64,000 nt of DNA from Opacimonas immobilis. GTDB lineage: Bacteria > Pseudomonadota > Gammaproteobacteria > Enterobacterales > Alteromonadaceae. The notes beneath the pieces are model-generated. The model was given only the letters and a program-made list of their open reading frames with translations. It was not told the origin of the DNA and ran no database searches. Numbering within the stretch: the stretch's first letter is position 1; every line of letters starts with the position of its first letter. The stretch spans positions 1,488,001-1,552,000 of the forward strand of contig NZ_CP182485.1 of NCBI RefSeq assembly GCF_048282545.1. Direction: 5' to 3'. Shown one piece after another: positions 34,456 to 43,634 of the stretch. Made by a program: the position numbers and the translations under genes.

Positions 34456-35307
34456 ATGCGAATCTGGAAAACGTTATTTTGCAGTTTTATCGTGCAAATG
34501 CACTTTGTTGCTCAGGCAGCGGTGTGGGATATTACGTATCCCAAGAATATCAATCATGAGACCATTCATAATCAATACGCAATTGCGCTACTGGAACTCG
34601 CCCTCCAAAAAACCGGTGTGCGCTATCAACTCCAGCAAACTGATAATGTGCTCACGCAACAGCGCGCCATACAACTGCTTTCGGATAATCGACAAATTAA
34701 TGTGATGTGGTCGATGACTGATGTGGATCGAGAATCGCTGTTAACGCCAATCAGAGTCCCAATTTATAAAGGGTTAATAGGTTGGCGCGTGTTATTACTG
34801 CACGAGACTAACCAAAATCAGTTCGCTAATTTGGATCCTGACAGTATGTGTGAATTGACCTTAGTTCAAGGGTTAAATTGGCCGGATAATAAGATCTTAC
34901 GCAGTAACGGCTTCAATGTTGTTAATGCCTCAGATCATCTTGAAGCATTTCAATTAATGCGCGATCGGCAAGTCAGTTTATTTGCGCGTTCCGTGATCGA
35001 AGTATTAGATGAGTTAGGTAAGCCGGAATTAACGAACGGGCTCTTGCTAGAACCGAAGTATGTTTTACAGTATCCGACTGCGGTCTATTTTTTTGTAAAC
35101 TCTGGGGATCGGATTTTACGTCAATTAATCGAGCAGGGCTTAGAACAAGCCGTCAAAGACGGCACAATGGATGCGTTATTTGAACAGACTTATGCGAAAT
35201 TACTCGCTAAAATTGAATTGACGGATCGCATCAAAATTCCATTAAAAAACCCACTGTTGCCAAAATCGACACCAGTGGGTGATATACAATTGTGGTATGC
35301 ACAATAA
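34456..35307 (+). CDS. Periplasmic binding-protein-like protein of unknown ligand
   Basis: A 283-residue exported protein with a signal peptide cleaved after AQA near residue 21. The mature part looks like a type 2 periplasmic binding fold (SBP_bac_3-like: LLELALQKTGVRYQLQQ, then MWSMTDVDRESLLTPI, and the C-terminal LIEQGLEQAVKDGTMDALFEQ). No permease, ATPase or sensor gene lies next to it, so transport is not implied; it may act as a sensor input or be a remnant of a transporter. Its last codons contain the asnB terminator on the opposite strand. Confidence 0.72.
   Translation: MRIWKTLFCSFIVQMHFVAQAAVWDITYPKNINHETIHNQYAIALLELALQKTGVRYQLQQTDNVLTQQRAIQLLSDNRQINVMWSMTDVDRESLLTPIRVPIYKGLIGWRVLLLHETNQNQFANLDPDSMCELTLVQGLNWPDNKILRSNGFNVVNASDHLEAFQLMRDRQVSLFARSVIEVLDELGKPELTNGLLLEPKYVLQYPTAVYFFVNSGDRILRQLIEQGLEQAVKDGTMDALFEQTYAKLLAKIELTDRIKIPLKNPLLPKSTPVGDIQLWYAQ
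35244..35280 (-). terminator. asnB terminator, inside the 3' end of the convergent gene
   Basis: On the minus strand, ACCCACTG (35280-35273) pairs with CAGTGGGT (35256-35249) around a 16-base loop and is followed by six T. It lies 32 bases past the asnB stop, within codons of the plus-strand gene 34456-35307. The plus strand has no T-run after it. Confidence 0.65.
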
Positions 35308-35311
35308 GGAG

Positions 35312-36976
35312 TTATCCCTTGTGCACATCCTTCATTGAACGACCAGAAGGGTCAGCGTTGTTTAAGAAGCTCTCATCCCAAGCCAGGGCTTCAACCGTAG
35401 AACAGGCGATTGACTTACCACCCGGTACGCATTTCGCAGCACTTTCTTGTGGGAAGTAACCTTCAAAGATGCTGCGATAATAATACCCTTCTTTAGTATC
35501 TGGGGTATTAGTTGGGAAACGGAATTCAGCATTAGCAAGTTGTTGGTCGCTGACCTCAGCATCCACAAAATCGCGAATTGAATCAATCCAAGAATAACCT
35601 ACGCCATCACCAAATTGTTCTTTTTGACGCCATAGTACTTCGTCTGGCAAATACGTATTGTCGTCAAACGCTTTGCGTAAAATCCATTTTTCCATTTTGC
35701 CATCGATGCACATTTTGTCTTGCGGGTTTAAGCGCATGGCAACATCGATGAAGTTTTTATCTAAGAACGGAACACGAGCTTCTACGCCCCATGCAGAGGT
35801 GGCTTTATTCGCACGAGCACAATCAAACATGTGCAAACGGTCGAGTTTACGAACCGTTTCTTCATGCAGTTCTTTGGCGTTAGGCGCTTTGTGGAAATAC
35901 AAATATCCACCAAAGATTTCGTCTGAACCTTCGCCAGAAAGCACCATTTTGATGCCCATGGCTTTGATCTTACGCGTCATTAAGTACATCGGCGTCGCAG
36001 CGCGAATAGTCGTCACATCATACGTTTCAAGATGATAAATCACATCGCGGATCGCATCTAGACCCTCTTGAATAGTAAAATGCACTTCGTGATGCACCGT
36101 GCCAATCATGTCGGCCACTTTTTGAGCAGCCACTAAATCTGGTGCGCCTTCTAGGCCAACAGCAAATGAATGTAGGCGAGGCCACCATGCGTCAGATTGG
36201 CCATCGTCTTCAACTCGTTTTGCAACATACTGGGCTGCCACGGCAGAGACTAATGATGAATCTAAGCCACCTGATAGCAGTACAGCATAAGGTACATCAG
36301 ACATTAGATGGGATTTGACTGCGTCTTCGAAGGCTTTTTTCAAATCATCCAGATTGGTTTCGTTATCTTTGACATTGTCATAGCTCATCCAGTCGCGCTG
36401 ATAGTATTTGACCAGTTTGCCTTCACGACTATCGAGATAGTGTCCTGGCGGGAATTCTGAAATGGTTTTGCACACAGGAGCAAGTGCTTTCATTTCCGAT
36501 GAAATATAAAAATTACCGTGCTCATCATAACCTGTGTACAACGGAATAATACCAATATGATCACGAGCGATCAGATAAGAATCGTTAGCCTGGTCATACA
36601 AAACAAAGGCAAACATGCCTTCTAGTTTATCAATAAACTGTGAGCCGTATTTTTGATACAGAGGAATGATGACCTCACAGTCTGATTTGGTCTTAAAGGC
36701 ATAATCCGAAGCTTCTGCAGAAGCTAATGCTTTGTGATTATAGATCTCGCCGTTCACCGCTAAGATTTCGTTTTCAGAATCACTGATAAGAGGCTGTGCG
36801 CCGGTGTCGACATCCACAATGGCAAGGCGTTCGTGGCATAAGATAGCATTATTATTATTCCAAATACCTGACCAGTCTGGGCCGCGATGGCGAAGTAATT
36901 TGGCAAGCTCTAATGCTTGGGTACGTAATTCTGAGACATCGGTTTTGATGTCTAAGATCCCGAAAATACCACACAT
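35312..36976 (-). CDS. asnB: Asparagine synthase B (glutamine-hydrolysing)
   Basis: Makes asparagine from aspartate, ATP and glutamine. The protein has 554 residues, as in E. coli AsnB. The N-terminal glutaminase domain starts with the nucleophile Cys2 (MCGIFGILD). The synthetase domain carries the PP-loop LLSGGLDSSLVSAVAA and the EGSDEIFGGYLYFH motif. It is monocistronic with a terminator inside the convergent neighbour. Confidence 0.97.
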   Translation of the reverse strand: MCGIFGILDIKTDVSELRTQALELAKLLRHRGPDWSGIWNNNNAILCHERLAIVDVDTGAQPLISDSENEILAVNGEIYNHKALASAEASDYAFKTKSDCEVIIPLYQKYGSQFIDKLEGMFAFVLYDQANDSYLIARDHIGIIPLYTGYDEHGNFYISSEMKALAPVCKTISEFPPGHYLDSREGKLVKYYQRDWMSYDNVKDNETNLDDLKKAFEDAVKSHLMSDVPYAVLLSGGLDSSLVSAVAAQYVAKRVEDDGQSDAWWPRLHSFAVGLEGAPDLVAAQKVADMIGTVHHEVHFTIQEGLDAIRDVIYHLETYDVTTIRAATPMYLMTRKIKAMGIKMVLSGEGSDEIFGGYLYFHKAPNAKELHEETVRKLDRLHMFDCARANKATSAWGVEARVPFLDKNFIDVAMRLNPQDKMCIDGKMEKWILRKAFDDNTYLPDEVLWRQKEQFGDGVGYSWIDSIRDFVDAEVSDQQLANAEFRFPTNTPDTKEGYYYRSIFEGYFPQESAAKCVPGGKSIACSTVEALAWDESFLNNADPSGRSMKDVHKG

Positions 36977-37154
36977 ATATAGGTTCTCTCTATGCTAAAA
37001 ATAATGCTAAAAAAATATTGGTTACACGTATTTCTGTCGTTACGCTAGGTGCGTGGGAGGTGTAATTTATAAGTAGCGATTTTGGTATTGTTATTTTTGG
37101 CCCGCTAAGGGTGTTAATGTGCCAGTTTTGTGGAAAAAAGCAAGGGTAAATCAC

Positions 37155-37182
37155 AAAAAAGGCCGGAAACTCCGACCTTTTT
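37155..37182 (-). terminator. Rho-independent terminator after the M28 peptidase gene
   Basis: On the minus strand, AAAGGTCGGA-GTT-TCCGGCCTTT with a T-run forms a 10-bp stem with one G-T pair. It lies 23 bases beyond the stop of the peptidase gene. The rest of 36977-37154 holds the asnB promoter region and no gene that I can support. Confidence 0.85.
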
Positions 37183-37205
37183 CATAGGAATGTCACATTC
37201 GCTGA

Positions 37206-38867
37206 TTATTTGCGCTGAAATTCACTGGTTGCTGACCATTGTGGCCAGGTCTGCGCATTAGCAACCTGAACGGCAACGTCCATTAACATGCGAGCATCTT
37301 CTTCCATACCGCTTGGGTTGATACTTTCACGGTACTGGTCGCATACTTGGTGGTAACATCCGCGTTGAATCACGTTGATTTTTTTGCGATAGGCTGCCAC
37401 CTCTTCGTTCAGCGGTGTTGCACCGCCGTACGCATAAAGAGCCGGCACTCCGGCTTTGGCAAACGAAAAGTGATCTGAGCGATAATAGTAACCGGCTTCA
37501 GGGCGAGGCTCTTGCACAACCACGCGACCTTGTTTCGTCGCAGCTGCGACGAGATATTGTTCCAGTTCTGATTTACCTTGGCCTACCACCGCAACATCTT
37601 GGGTTTGACCTAAGATATTCATTGCGTCAACGTTGATGTTGGCAACGGTTTTATTAAGCGGGATAACTGGATGGTTGGCATAGTATTTTGAGCCAAGCAA
37701 ACCTTGTTCTTCCGCGGTCACAATCAAAAAACTAATTGAGCGTCTTGGTCGCTCCGATAATTTTGCCAGTTGCTGCGCAATGGTGATCAAACCAGCTGTA
37801 CCGGTCGCATTGTCGTGAAAGCCATTGTAAATCTGGTCACCTTCTAGTGAAGTATCTGTGCCTAAATGATCCCAGTGTGCGGTAAAAATAATATGCTCGT
37901 CCGGCAACTCATGACCTGGCAAGGTGGCCAGGAAGTTGTAACTCGTGGAGGTTTCAAAGCTGTTCTGTACGGTTGCTGAAGCAGTCAAATTCAAAGCAGA
38001 ATGATATGGACCCTGTAAGGCTTTGGCTTTTTCAGCAGCAAAGTCTTTCCCTGCAGCAGCAAATACAGATACTGCAGCGTCAAGACTTAACCACCCTTCA
38101 ATCGCGACGCGAGAAGCGCCTTTATCCGGGTTAACCAATCCGTATTGCGGTCCTGACCAACTGTTCGCTACGACCGACCAACCATAAGAGGCTGGTTCAG
38201 TTTCATGCACAATTAGAGCTGCAGCGGCCCCTTGACGGCTAGCTTCTTCGTACTTGTAACTCCAACGTCCGTAATAGGTCATGGTTTTACCTTCAAAAAT
38301 CCCCGCATCAGGATTTTCAAAACCTGGATCATTAACTAAGATCACAACGGTTTTGCCAGTGACATCTAATCCTTCATAATCGTTCCAATTATATTCTGGC
38401 GCATTCACACCATAGCCAACAAAGACCACCTCCGAATCGGAAACATCGATTTGCGCTTGTTCACGCTGAGAGCCAACAACCATATTATCTTTATAGGTAA
38501 ATGTTTGTTCGCCGATACTTAACGAAGCATCTGGGCTCGCCGTAATTGAAATCAATTCGACGGGTTGCAAGAAAGAATCGCCTGCTGTGGGCACTAAGCC
38601 AGCTTGAGTGAAGTGTTCGATCAAATACGCAAGAGTCTTTGTTTCACCTTCTGTCGCCGGTAAACGACCACCAAATTCATCTGAAGCGAGTACTCTAGCA
38701 TGTTCAATGATGGTTTCTCCGCTTAGACTATTGTAAACATCGGCAAAGCTAACCGCAGCTTGGGATGGAGTTTGCGTTTGAGACATGGTCTTGCGTTCTG
38801 CTTGGTTAGGTTGACATGCACTGAGCAGTGAGCAACACAATAAAGCGGTTACAAAATGTCGTTTCAT
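37206..38867 (-). CDS. M28 family metallopeptidase lipoprotein
   Basis: A 553-residue exported zinc peptidase. I start at the ATG at 38867 because it gives a lipoprotein signal (LLSAC, Cys18) and has GGAAG before it; the open frame extends further upstream. A PA-like domain is inserted (about residues 140-270). The two-zinc site is visible as TAHWDHLG, GFHDNATG, TAEEQGLLGS, NINVDAMN and RSDHFSFA. It would act as an aminopeptidase or carboxypeptidase in the periplasm or at the outer membrane. It is followed by its own terminator. Confidence 0.93.
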   Translation of the reverse strand: MKRHFVTALLCCSLLSACQPNQAERKTMSQTQTPSQAAVSFADVYNSLSGETIIEHARVLASDEFGGRLPATEGETKTLAYLIEHFTQAGLVPTAGDSFLQPVELISITASPDASLSIGEQTFTYKDNMVVGSQREQAQIDVSDSEVVFVGYGVNAPEYNWNDYEGLDVTGKTVVILVNDPGFENPDAGIFEGKTMTYYGRWSYKYEEASRQGAAAALIVHETEPASYGWSVVANSWSGPQYGLVNPDKGASRVAIEGWLSLDAAVSVFAAAGKDFAAEKAKALQGPYHSALNLTASATVQNSFETSTSYNFLATLPGHELPDEHIIFTAHWDHLGTDTSLEGDQIYNGFHDNATGTAGLITIAQQLAKLSERPRRSISFLIVTAEEQGLLGSKYYANHPVIPLNKTVANINVDAMNILGQTQDVAVVGQGKSELEQYLVAAATKQGRVVVQEPRPEAGYYYRSDHFSFAKAGVPALYAYGGATPLNEEVAAYRKKINVIQRGCYHQVCDQYRESINPSGMEEDARMLMDVAVQVANAQTWPQWSATSEFQRK

Positions 38868-38923
38868 TATTATTCTTCCTTTTTTAAAGTGCACGAAGTA
38901 TACCAATAACTTGGTCTTTTCCC

Positions 38924-38959
38924 AAAAAAAAGCCGAGTATCTCAGTGAGAGCACTCGGC
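38924..38959 (-). terminator. Rho-independent terminator after the Yip1 gene
   Basis: On the minus strand the stem GCCGAGT/ACTCGGC (outer arms 38959-38953 and 38938-38932) is followed by eight T. It lies 20 bases after the Yip1-family stop and overlaps the region just upstream of the peptidase ribosome binding site. Confidence 0.82.
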
Positions 38960-38979
38960 AATTTAAAGGAGTAATAAAA

Positions 38980-39690
38980 TTAGAAAATCAAGAACAATGC
39001 CCAAACGCCGTAAATGACAACATAAGGTAATGCCGCAAGCACTAGGCACTTATTAAAATCGAAGCGCGTCCACGTACCGATAGCAACCGCTGCAATGTAG
39101 TAGTTCCAAATCATCTCAAGTCTGACAGACGTAGCAAAGTTGAACCATACTGAGTCTAAACCAATATTAAACACGTTCGCGATTGAAGTTGCTGACGCTA
39201 AGGAAGGATGGATCTCACCGCTAGCATCACCAAGTAAGATCATCAAAATAGAAATCACTGCTCCGATAATCGTCGGCAGACCTATCCACCAAGACGCGCC
39301 GTACCAATCCGTAAAACCCGCTAAGTTTTCTTCATCTGAACCGGTTACTGCTTTGTAGTAAATGGCAACAATAGCAGTAACGACAATCATTGCAAGAACG
39401 GAACCAATCGGAACATACATAGCAATATCAGCAGTTTGAGTAAATGACAACGCCGTTTCGATTTCTGCAGGACTCAAATCTCTTAAATCGGGAGAGGTTT
39501 TAAGTAATGTGTGATAGTACTCTTGGTCGACCGATGCAAAATACAAATAACCTGGTAATGAAGCGATGATTGCGGTCAGAATAAAGGGGATCCATGACCA
39601 GTTATTGTGCGTCTTTAACGCTTCAAAAACAGCGCGTGGGCGAACAAATACCTCGCTACAGGCCTGGATTGGGTTGGTCACTTCTGACAT
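38980..39690 (-). CDS. Yip1 family membrane protein
   Basis: A 236-residue inner-membrane protein of the Yip1 family with about five membrane helices. The N-terminal cytosolic stretch IQACSEVFVRPRAVFEALKTHNN is typical, followed by hydrophobic segments near residues 30-50, 95-115, 140-160, 190-210 and 215-235. The bacterial members have no established function. It is terminated separately from the peptidase and divergent from the NatAB-type exporter. Confidence 0.85.
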   Translation of the reverse strand: MSEVTNPIQACSEVFVRPRAVFEALKTHNNWSWIPFILTAIIASLPGYLYFASVDQEYYHTLLKTSPDLRDLSPAEIETALSFTQTADIAMYVPIGSVLAMIVVTAIVAIYYKAVTGSDEENLAGFTDWYGASWWIGLPTIIGAVISILMILLGDASGEIHPSLASATSIANVFNIGLDSVWFNFATSVRLEMIWNYYIAAVAIGTWTRFDFNKCLVLAALPYVVIYGVWALFLIF

Positions 39691-39854
39691 AGGAATTCCT
39701 TAAATCGTTATTATTCATAGCAACCTTATACCATTTGTTTAAACGGTGCCGATGTAAATTGTAAAAAAGTTTGTAAATCGCTATAAATATTAAGATTTTA
39801 CGCTACTATAAACTCATCACTTGAAGCGTGAAACACGACAATAAGGAACCGTGC

Positions 39855-40625
39855 ATGATTGAAATCTCGCATTTGGCTAAGAAATTCAAAGTCGAAAACC
39901 CCAAAAAGCTCAGTGAGCAAGAGCGCAAAGACCCACGTTTACAAGGCAAGTTTTTCCATTCGGTTCAAGACGTGAATTTTATGTGTGATCACGGTCAAGT
40001 TCTCGGTTTACTCGGCCCAAACGGGGCAGGCAAAACCACCACCTTACGCATGTTATCGACTGCGCTCGCGCCAGACGGAGGCAGCATCAAAATCAATGGT
40101 GTCGATGTCTTGGCCAACCCGTTGATTGCCCGCCAAAAAATTGGCTTCCTTTCCGGTTCAACTGGATTGTATGGACGCTTAAGCGGACGTGAAAATATCG
40201 CGTATTTTGGTCGTTTACATGGGATGAATGACACAGCCATCGCCAACAAGATCGACGAACTGACTGAGCTGCTCGATTTATCCACCTTTTTAGAGCGCCG
40301 CAGTGAAAATTTCTCTACCGGTATGAAACAGCGCATCTCCATAGCACGCGCCGTCGTCCATGACCCGGAAGTGGTCATTTTAGATGAACCAACAACCGGT
40401 CTGGATATTATGGCGACGCAAACGGTGATTGATTTCATCAAGGGGTTAAAAGAGAAGCAAGTACCTGTGATTTTTTCAACGCATCACTTGGATGAAGTGG
40501 AACAATTATGCGATACCGTGACCGTCATAGATGAAGGGCGTACCAAGTACAATGGAGACATTGAGTCGTTTGCGGGGTTGTCGGGTAAAACATTACACGA
40601 TTCATTTATGGTCAGCATAAGCTAG
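39855..40625 (+). CDS. natA: ABC exporter ATP-binding protein (NatA-like)
   Basis: A 256-residue ABC ATPase. I prefer the ATG at 39855 (MIEISHLAKKFK), which has AAGGA 7 bases before it, over the one at 39828. Walker A is GPNGAGKTTTLRML, the signature FSTGMKQRISIARA and Walker B VVILDEPTTGLD. With the permease 11 bases downstream it forms an ABC-2 type exporter similar to the NatAB sodium extrusion pump. The substrate is not known from the sequence. Confidence 0.88.
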   Translation: MIEISHLAKKFKVENPKKLSEQERKDPRLQGKFFHSVQDVNFMCDHGQVLGLLGPNGAGKTTTLRMLSTALAPDGGSIKINGVDVLANPLIARQKIGFLSGSTGLYGRLSGRENIAYFGRLHGMNDTAIANKIDELTELLDLSTFLERRSENFSTGMKQRISIARAVVHDPEVVILDEPTTGLDIMATQTVIDFIKGLKEKQVPVIFSTHHLDEVEQLCDTVTVIDEGRTKYNGDIESFAGLSGKTLHDSFMVSIS

Positions 40626-40636
40626 GAGATAAGGAC

Positions 40637-41842
40637 ATGTGGTTAGTATTTAAAAAAGAAGTCATCGAACTATTACGTGACCGTAAAACCCTGTTTTTTA
40701 TGATTGCATTGCCGTTATTGTTCTTCCCAATTATCTTTGGAGGAGTGTTTTATTTTTCCGGTAAGGCCATTCAAGAAGCGCAAGAAAAGACGTTGAACTT
40801 TGCTGTGATCGGTGGCGAGTTTGCTCCGCATCTGACCAAGCAGCTGAGTGCTAGGGATGATTTAACTCTAGTAAAAACCACATTAAAAGGTGATGACGAA
40901 GCGGGGATCAAAGATTTTGTAAAGACTGAAAAAGTGGATTTTGTGTTAGTGGTACCGGCAACTTTTAGCAATGATGTGCTGACCAGTGGCCAGCAAACGA
41001 TTATGCTGTATCTCAATGATGCGGGCCTAAATATGGTACAACGCCGAGTCAACGAGGTCGTAAAAGAGATCGAAAATGCTAACCAACAATCGGCGTTTAT
41101 CACCTTGGGCGTCAGTGAGGCGATGCAAAAGGGTTTACTCAATCCTATAGTGATTGAAAAAGTATCAACTGCTGATAAACGCGAGGATTTGGGTGAGAAA
41201 ATCGGTGGTTTCATTCCATATCTTGTCTTCATTTTGTGTTTGCAAGGTGCGATGCTTCCCGCGACTGATATTGGTGCAGGAGAGAAAGAACGAGGCACAC
41301 TCGAGACATTGCTGATCACGCCCATCCCAAGACGAGATTTGGTGATGGGAAAATTCTTTACCATAGCGTTTGCAGGGGTGACGTCTGCGATGGTCACCAT
41401 AGGCAGTATGTTTGTTTGGGGCGTACTGCTTGCGCAAGGCATGGCAATTAAACTCATTACGGAATTCATGGGGGCAATCAGCCCGATCGATTTTGTGTTG
41501 ATGTTTTTGATGCTAGTGCCCGTGGTAGCGATTTTTGCTTCGTTGTTACTCAGTTTATCCATCTATGCGCGAAGCTTTAAAGAAGCGCAAGGGTATATGA
41601 CGCCCCTGGTGTTTTTAACCATTATTCCTATCATTATTGCGTTACTCCCTGGCATTGAGCTCAAAGGAGTATATGCCTGGATCCCACTGACAAACGTCGC
41701 GCTTGCGATGAAAGAGCTGATCAAAGGCACCATGGATTATATGGCACTTATTCCGATTTTTGTCTCGACCAGCGTGATTGCAGGATTACTGATTGCATTT
41801 TGCGTGTACTGGTTTAAGCGTGAAAAGGTACTGTTTAGGTAA
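40637..41842 (+). CDS. natB: ABC-2 type exporter permease (NatB-like)
   Basis: A 401-residue ABC-2 permease. One N-terminal helix (KTLFFMIALPLLFFPIIFGGVFYF) is followed by a large extracytoplasmic domain (about residues 45-190) and then five or six helices, with EKERGTLETLLITPIPR, a typical ABC-2 coupling motif, and LVMGKFFTIAFAG. It is in one operon with the ATPase. NatAB of Bacillus expels Na+; that substrate is only a family-level guess here. Confidence 0.86.
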   Translation: MWLVFKKEVIELLRDRKTLFFMIALPLLFFPIIFGGVFYFSGKAIQEAQEKTLNFAVIGGEFAPHLTKQLSARDDLTLVKTTLKGDDEAGIKDFVKTEKVDFVLVVPATFSNDVLTSGQQTIMLYLNDAGLNMVQRRVNEVVKEIENANQQSAFITLGVSEAMQKGLLNPIVIEKVSTADKREDLGEKIGGFIPYLVFILCLQGAMLPATDIGAGEKERGTLETLLITPIPRRDLVMGKFFTIAFAGVTSAMVTIGSMFVWGVLLAQGMAIKLITEFMGAISPIDFVLMFLMLVPVVAIFASLLLSLSIYARSFKEAQGYMTPLVFLTIIPIIIALLPGIELKGVYAWIPLTNVALAMKELIKGTMDYMALIPIFVSTSVIAGLLIAFCVYWFKREKVLFR

Positions 41843-41881
41843 ATTCCAAAAAATTCAATCCTTATAGCTTTTTGAAATAAG

Positions 41882-41905
41882 CAAATAACTTTTGTAAATT
41901 ATTTG
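41882..41905. repeat. AT-rich inverted repeat in the sulfide-module promoter (distal)
   Basis: CAAATAA (41882-41888) and TTATTTG (41899-41905) are inverted arms with a 10-base spacer. It lies about 65-87 bases upstream of the TSUP start. It could be a second operator or chance in AT-rich DNA. Confidence 0.35.
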
Positions 41906-41929
41906 TTATTGGTATGTTTTCTTAAAACC

Positions 41930-41952
41930 AAATAATATATCTAATATTATTT
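41930..41952. promoter_or_regulatory. AT-rich palindrome upstream of the sulfide-oxidation operon
   Basis: AAATAATAT (41930-41938) and ATATTATTT (41944-41952) are perfect 9-base inverted arms with a 5-base spacer, ending 16 bases before the TSUP start codon. This is where a repressor operator would sit. Comparable operons in other proteobacteria are controlled by persulfide-sensing ArsR-family regulators that bind AT-rich palindromes. No such regulator gene is in the window. Confidence 0.45.
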
Positions 41953-41968
41953 AGTTATTTGGGTTTTT

Positions 41969-42751
41969 ATGGAAATTTTTGGCTATATTGCAGCTGTTTT
42001 TATGGGAATGGTATTGGGTGTCATCGGTGGCGGTGGCTCGATACTAACTGTGCCCATCCTTGTTTATCTAATGGGCGTCAATGCGACGATCGCGACAGGA
42101 TACTCTTTGATCATCGTTGGTTTGACGGCTGCATTTGGAGCATTTCGTTACTTTAAACAAGGTTTAATCGATTTTAAACCGGCTTTAATATTTGCTATTC
42201 CTTCTATTTTAGCGGTCTATGCCACCCGTGCTTTCTTAGTTCCAGCTATACCTGAAGTCATCTATGATGGCGTGTTTTTGGTCACCAAAGACCTCATGAT
42301 TATGGTGCTCTTTGGCATCCTAATGGTGATGTCCGCGGTCATGATGTTGCGCAATGCAAAACAGCTCAAGCCAACCGGTAAACCCCAATCGACTATTTTG
42401 ATCTTGTTGGAAGGCTCAGTAGTTGGAGTAGCCACTGGGCTTCTTGGCGCAGGAGGAGGCTTCTTAATCATTCCAGCCTTGGTCTTGTTGATGGGCATGG
42501 AAATGAAAAAAGCCGTTGCTGCATCGTTATTCATTATTGCACTGAAATCCATCATAGGCTTTGGCGGGGATCTCCAAGCAGGCATCGCACTCGATTTTCA
42601 ATTAATCGGCAGTTTAATTTTGTGCACGGTGTTGGGCATGTTTCTCGCAACAAAAATTGCAGACCGATTTGATGGTAAAAAACTGCAAAAAAGCTTCGCC
42701 TATTTCACCTTGACCATCGCCGTCATCATTTTTGCTAAAGAATTACTGTAA
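41969..42751 (+). CDS. TSUP family (TauE/SafE) sulfur-compound transporter
   Basis: A 260-residue membrane protein of the TSUP/TauE-SafE family with about eight helices. Two internal repeats are visible: GVIGGGGSILTVPILVYLMG near the N-terminus and GLLGAGGGFLIIPALVLLMG at mid-protein. The family exports sulfite or organosulfonates, or takes up thiosulfate. Its operon mates oxidise sulfide and persulfide, so export of sulfite or thiosulfate is the natural reading. The dioxygenase gene starts 13 bases after its stop. Confidence 0.9.
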   Translation: MEIFGYIAAVFMGMVLGVIGGGGSILTVPILVYLMGVNATIATGYSLIIVGLTAAFGAFRYFKQGLIDFKPALIFAIPSILAVYATRAFLVPAIPEVIYDGVFLVTKDLMIMVLFGILMVMSAVMMLRNAKQLKPTGKPQSTILILLEGSVVGVATGLLGAGGGFLIIPALVLLMGMEMKKAVAASLFIIALKSIIGFGGDLQAGIALDFQLIGSLILCTVLGMFLATKIADRFDGKKLQKSFAYFTLTIAVIIFAKELL

Positions 42752-42764
42752 AGGAGCACTGAAT

Positions 42765-43625
42765 ATGTATGTAAAAACGTTTCACGACCCAGATACTGCG
42801 ACATTTACGCACATAGTCGTTGATGAATCGACCGCAAAATGTGCAGTGATTGACTCAGTATTAGATTACGACCATTTTGCTGGGACTGTCAAAACAGATA
42901 GTGCTGATCAGGTCATCGATTACATTCGAACAAATAATTTAAAAAATGAATGGATTCTAGAAAGTCATATTCATGCCGACCACATTACCGCTTCTTCTTA
43001 TTTAAAAACGCACATCGGTGGTCAAACTGCTATGAGTAAAAGAATCAAAGAAGTCTTAGAAATCTGGGTGCCAATATTCGATAGCAGCGAGGACACTTTG
43101 ATTTCTGGAGATCAATTTGATCGACTCCTAGATGAAGGTGATCAAATATCGATTGGCTCAATCACCCTTGAAACTTGGCTAACCCCAGGCCACACCCCAG
43201 CGTGTGCGAGTTATTATTGTGCCGAGCACAATGCAATTTTTGTTGGGGACACTATTTTTGCACCACATCTTGGTACTGCGCGCTGTGATTTCCCGGGTGG
43301 AAGTGCAGCGGATTTGTTTAACACCGTTCAGCGTTTTTATACCTTACCTGATGAAACAGTTGTGTATCTTTGCCATGATTACCCGAAAGACGGCGAATCT
43401 CCACTTGAATCAATTACCATTGGTGAACAAAAAACGTCCAATAAACAAATCCAGCCCGATACCGAGTTTTCAGAGTATGTAGCCAAGCGTGAAGCCCGTG
43501 ATGCAACGCTCTCAGTACCAAAATTACTGTATCCATCGATTCAAACGAATCTGCGTTTAGGTGAATTTGGGGTCAAGTCCAAAAATGGTTTGCAGTACAT
43601 AAAAATTCCAATCAATGCGTTATAG
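42765..43625 (+). CDS. MBL-fold persulfide dioxygenase-like hydrolase (ETHE1/Blh type)
   Basis: A 286-residue metallo-beta-lactamase-fold enzyme. The ATG at 42765 is chosen since AAGGAG (42751-42756) is spaced correctly; the frame is open further upstream inside the TSUP gene. Iron ligands are visible as His68, His70, Asp72 and His73 (SHIHADHIT), His143 (TPGHTPA), Asp162 (VGDTIF) and His204 (CHDYP). The segment TARCDFPGGSAADLFNTV is typical of persulfide dioxygenases. It probably oxidises glutathione persulfide to sulfite and glutathione. It lies 9 bases before the SQR fusion gene. Confidence 0.9.
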   Translation: MYVKTFHDPDTATFTHIVVDESTAKCAVIDSVLDYDHFAGTVKTDSADQVIDYIRTNNLKNEWILESHIHADHITASSYLKTHIGGQTAMSKRIKEVLEIWVPIFDSSEDTLISGDQFDRLLDEGDQISIGSITLETWLTPGHTPACASYYCAEHNAIFVGDTIFAPHLGTARCDFPGGSAADLFNTVQRFYTLPDETVVYLCHDYPKDGESPLESITIGEQKTSNKQIQPDTEFSEYVAKREARDATLSVPKLLYPSIQTNLRLGEFGVKSKNGLQYIKIPINAL

Positions 43626-43634
43626 GAGTCGAGT

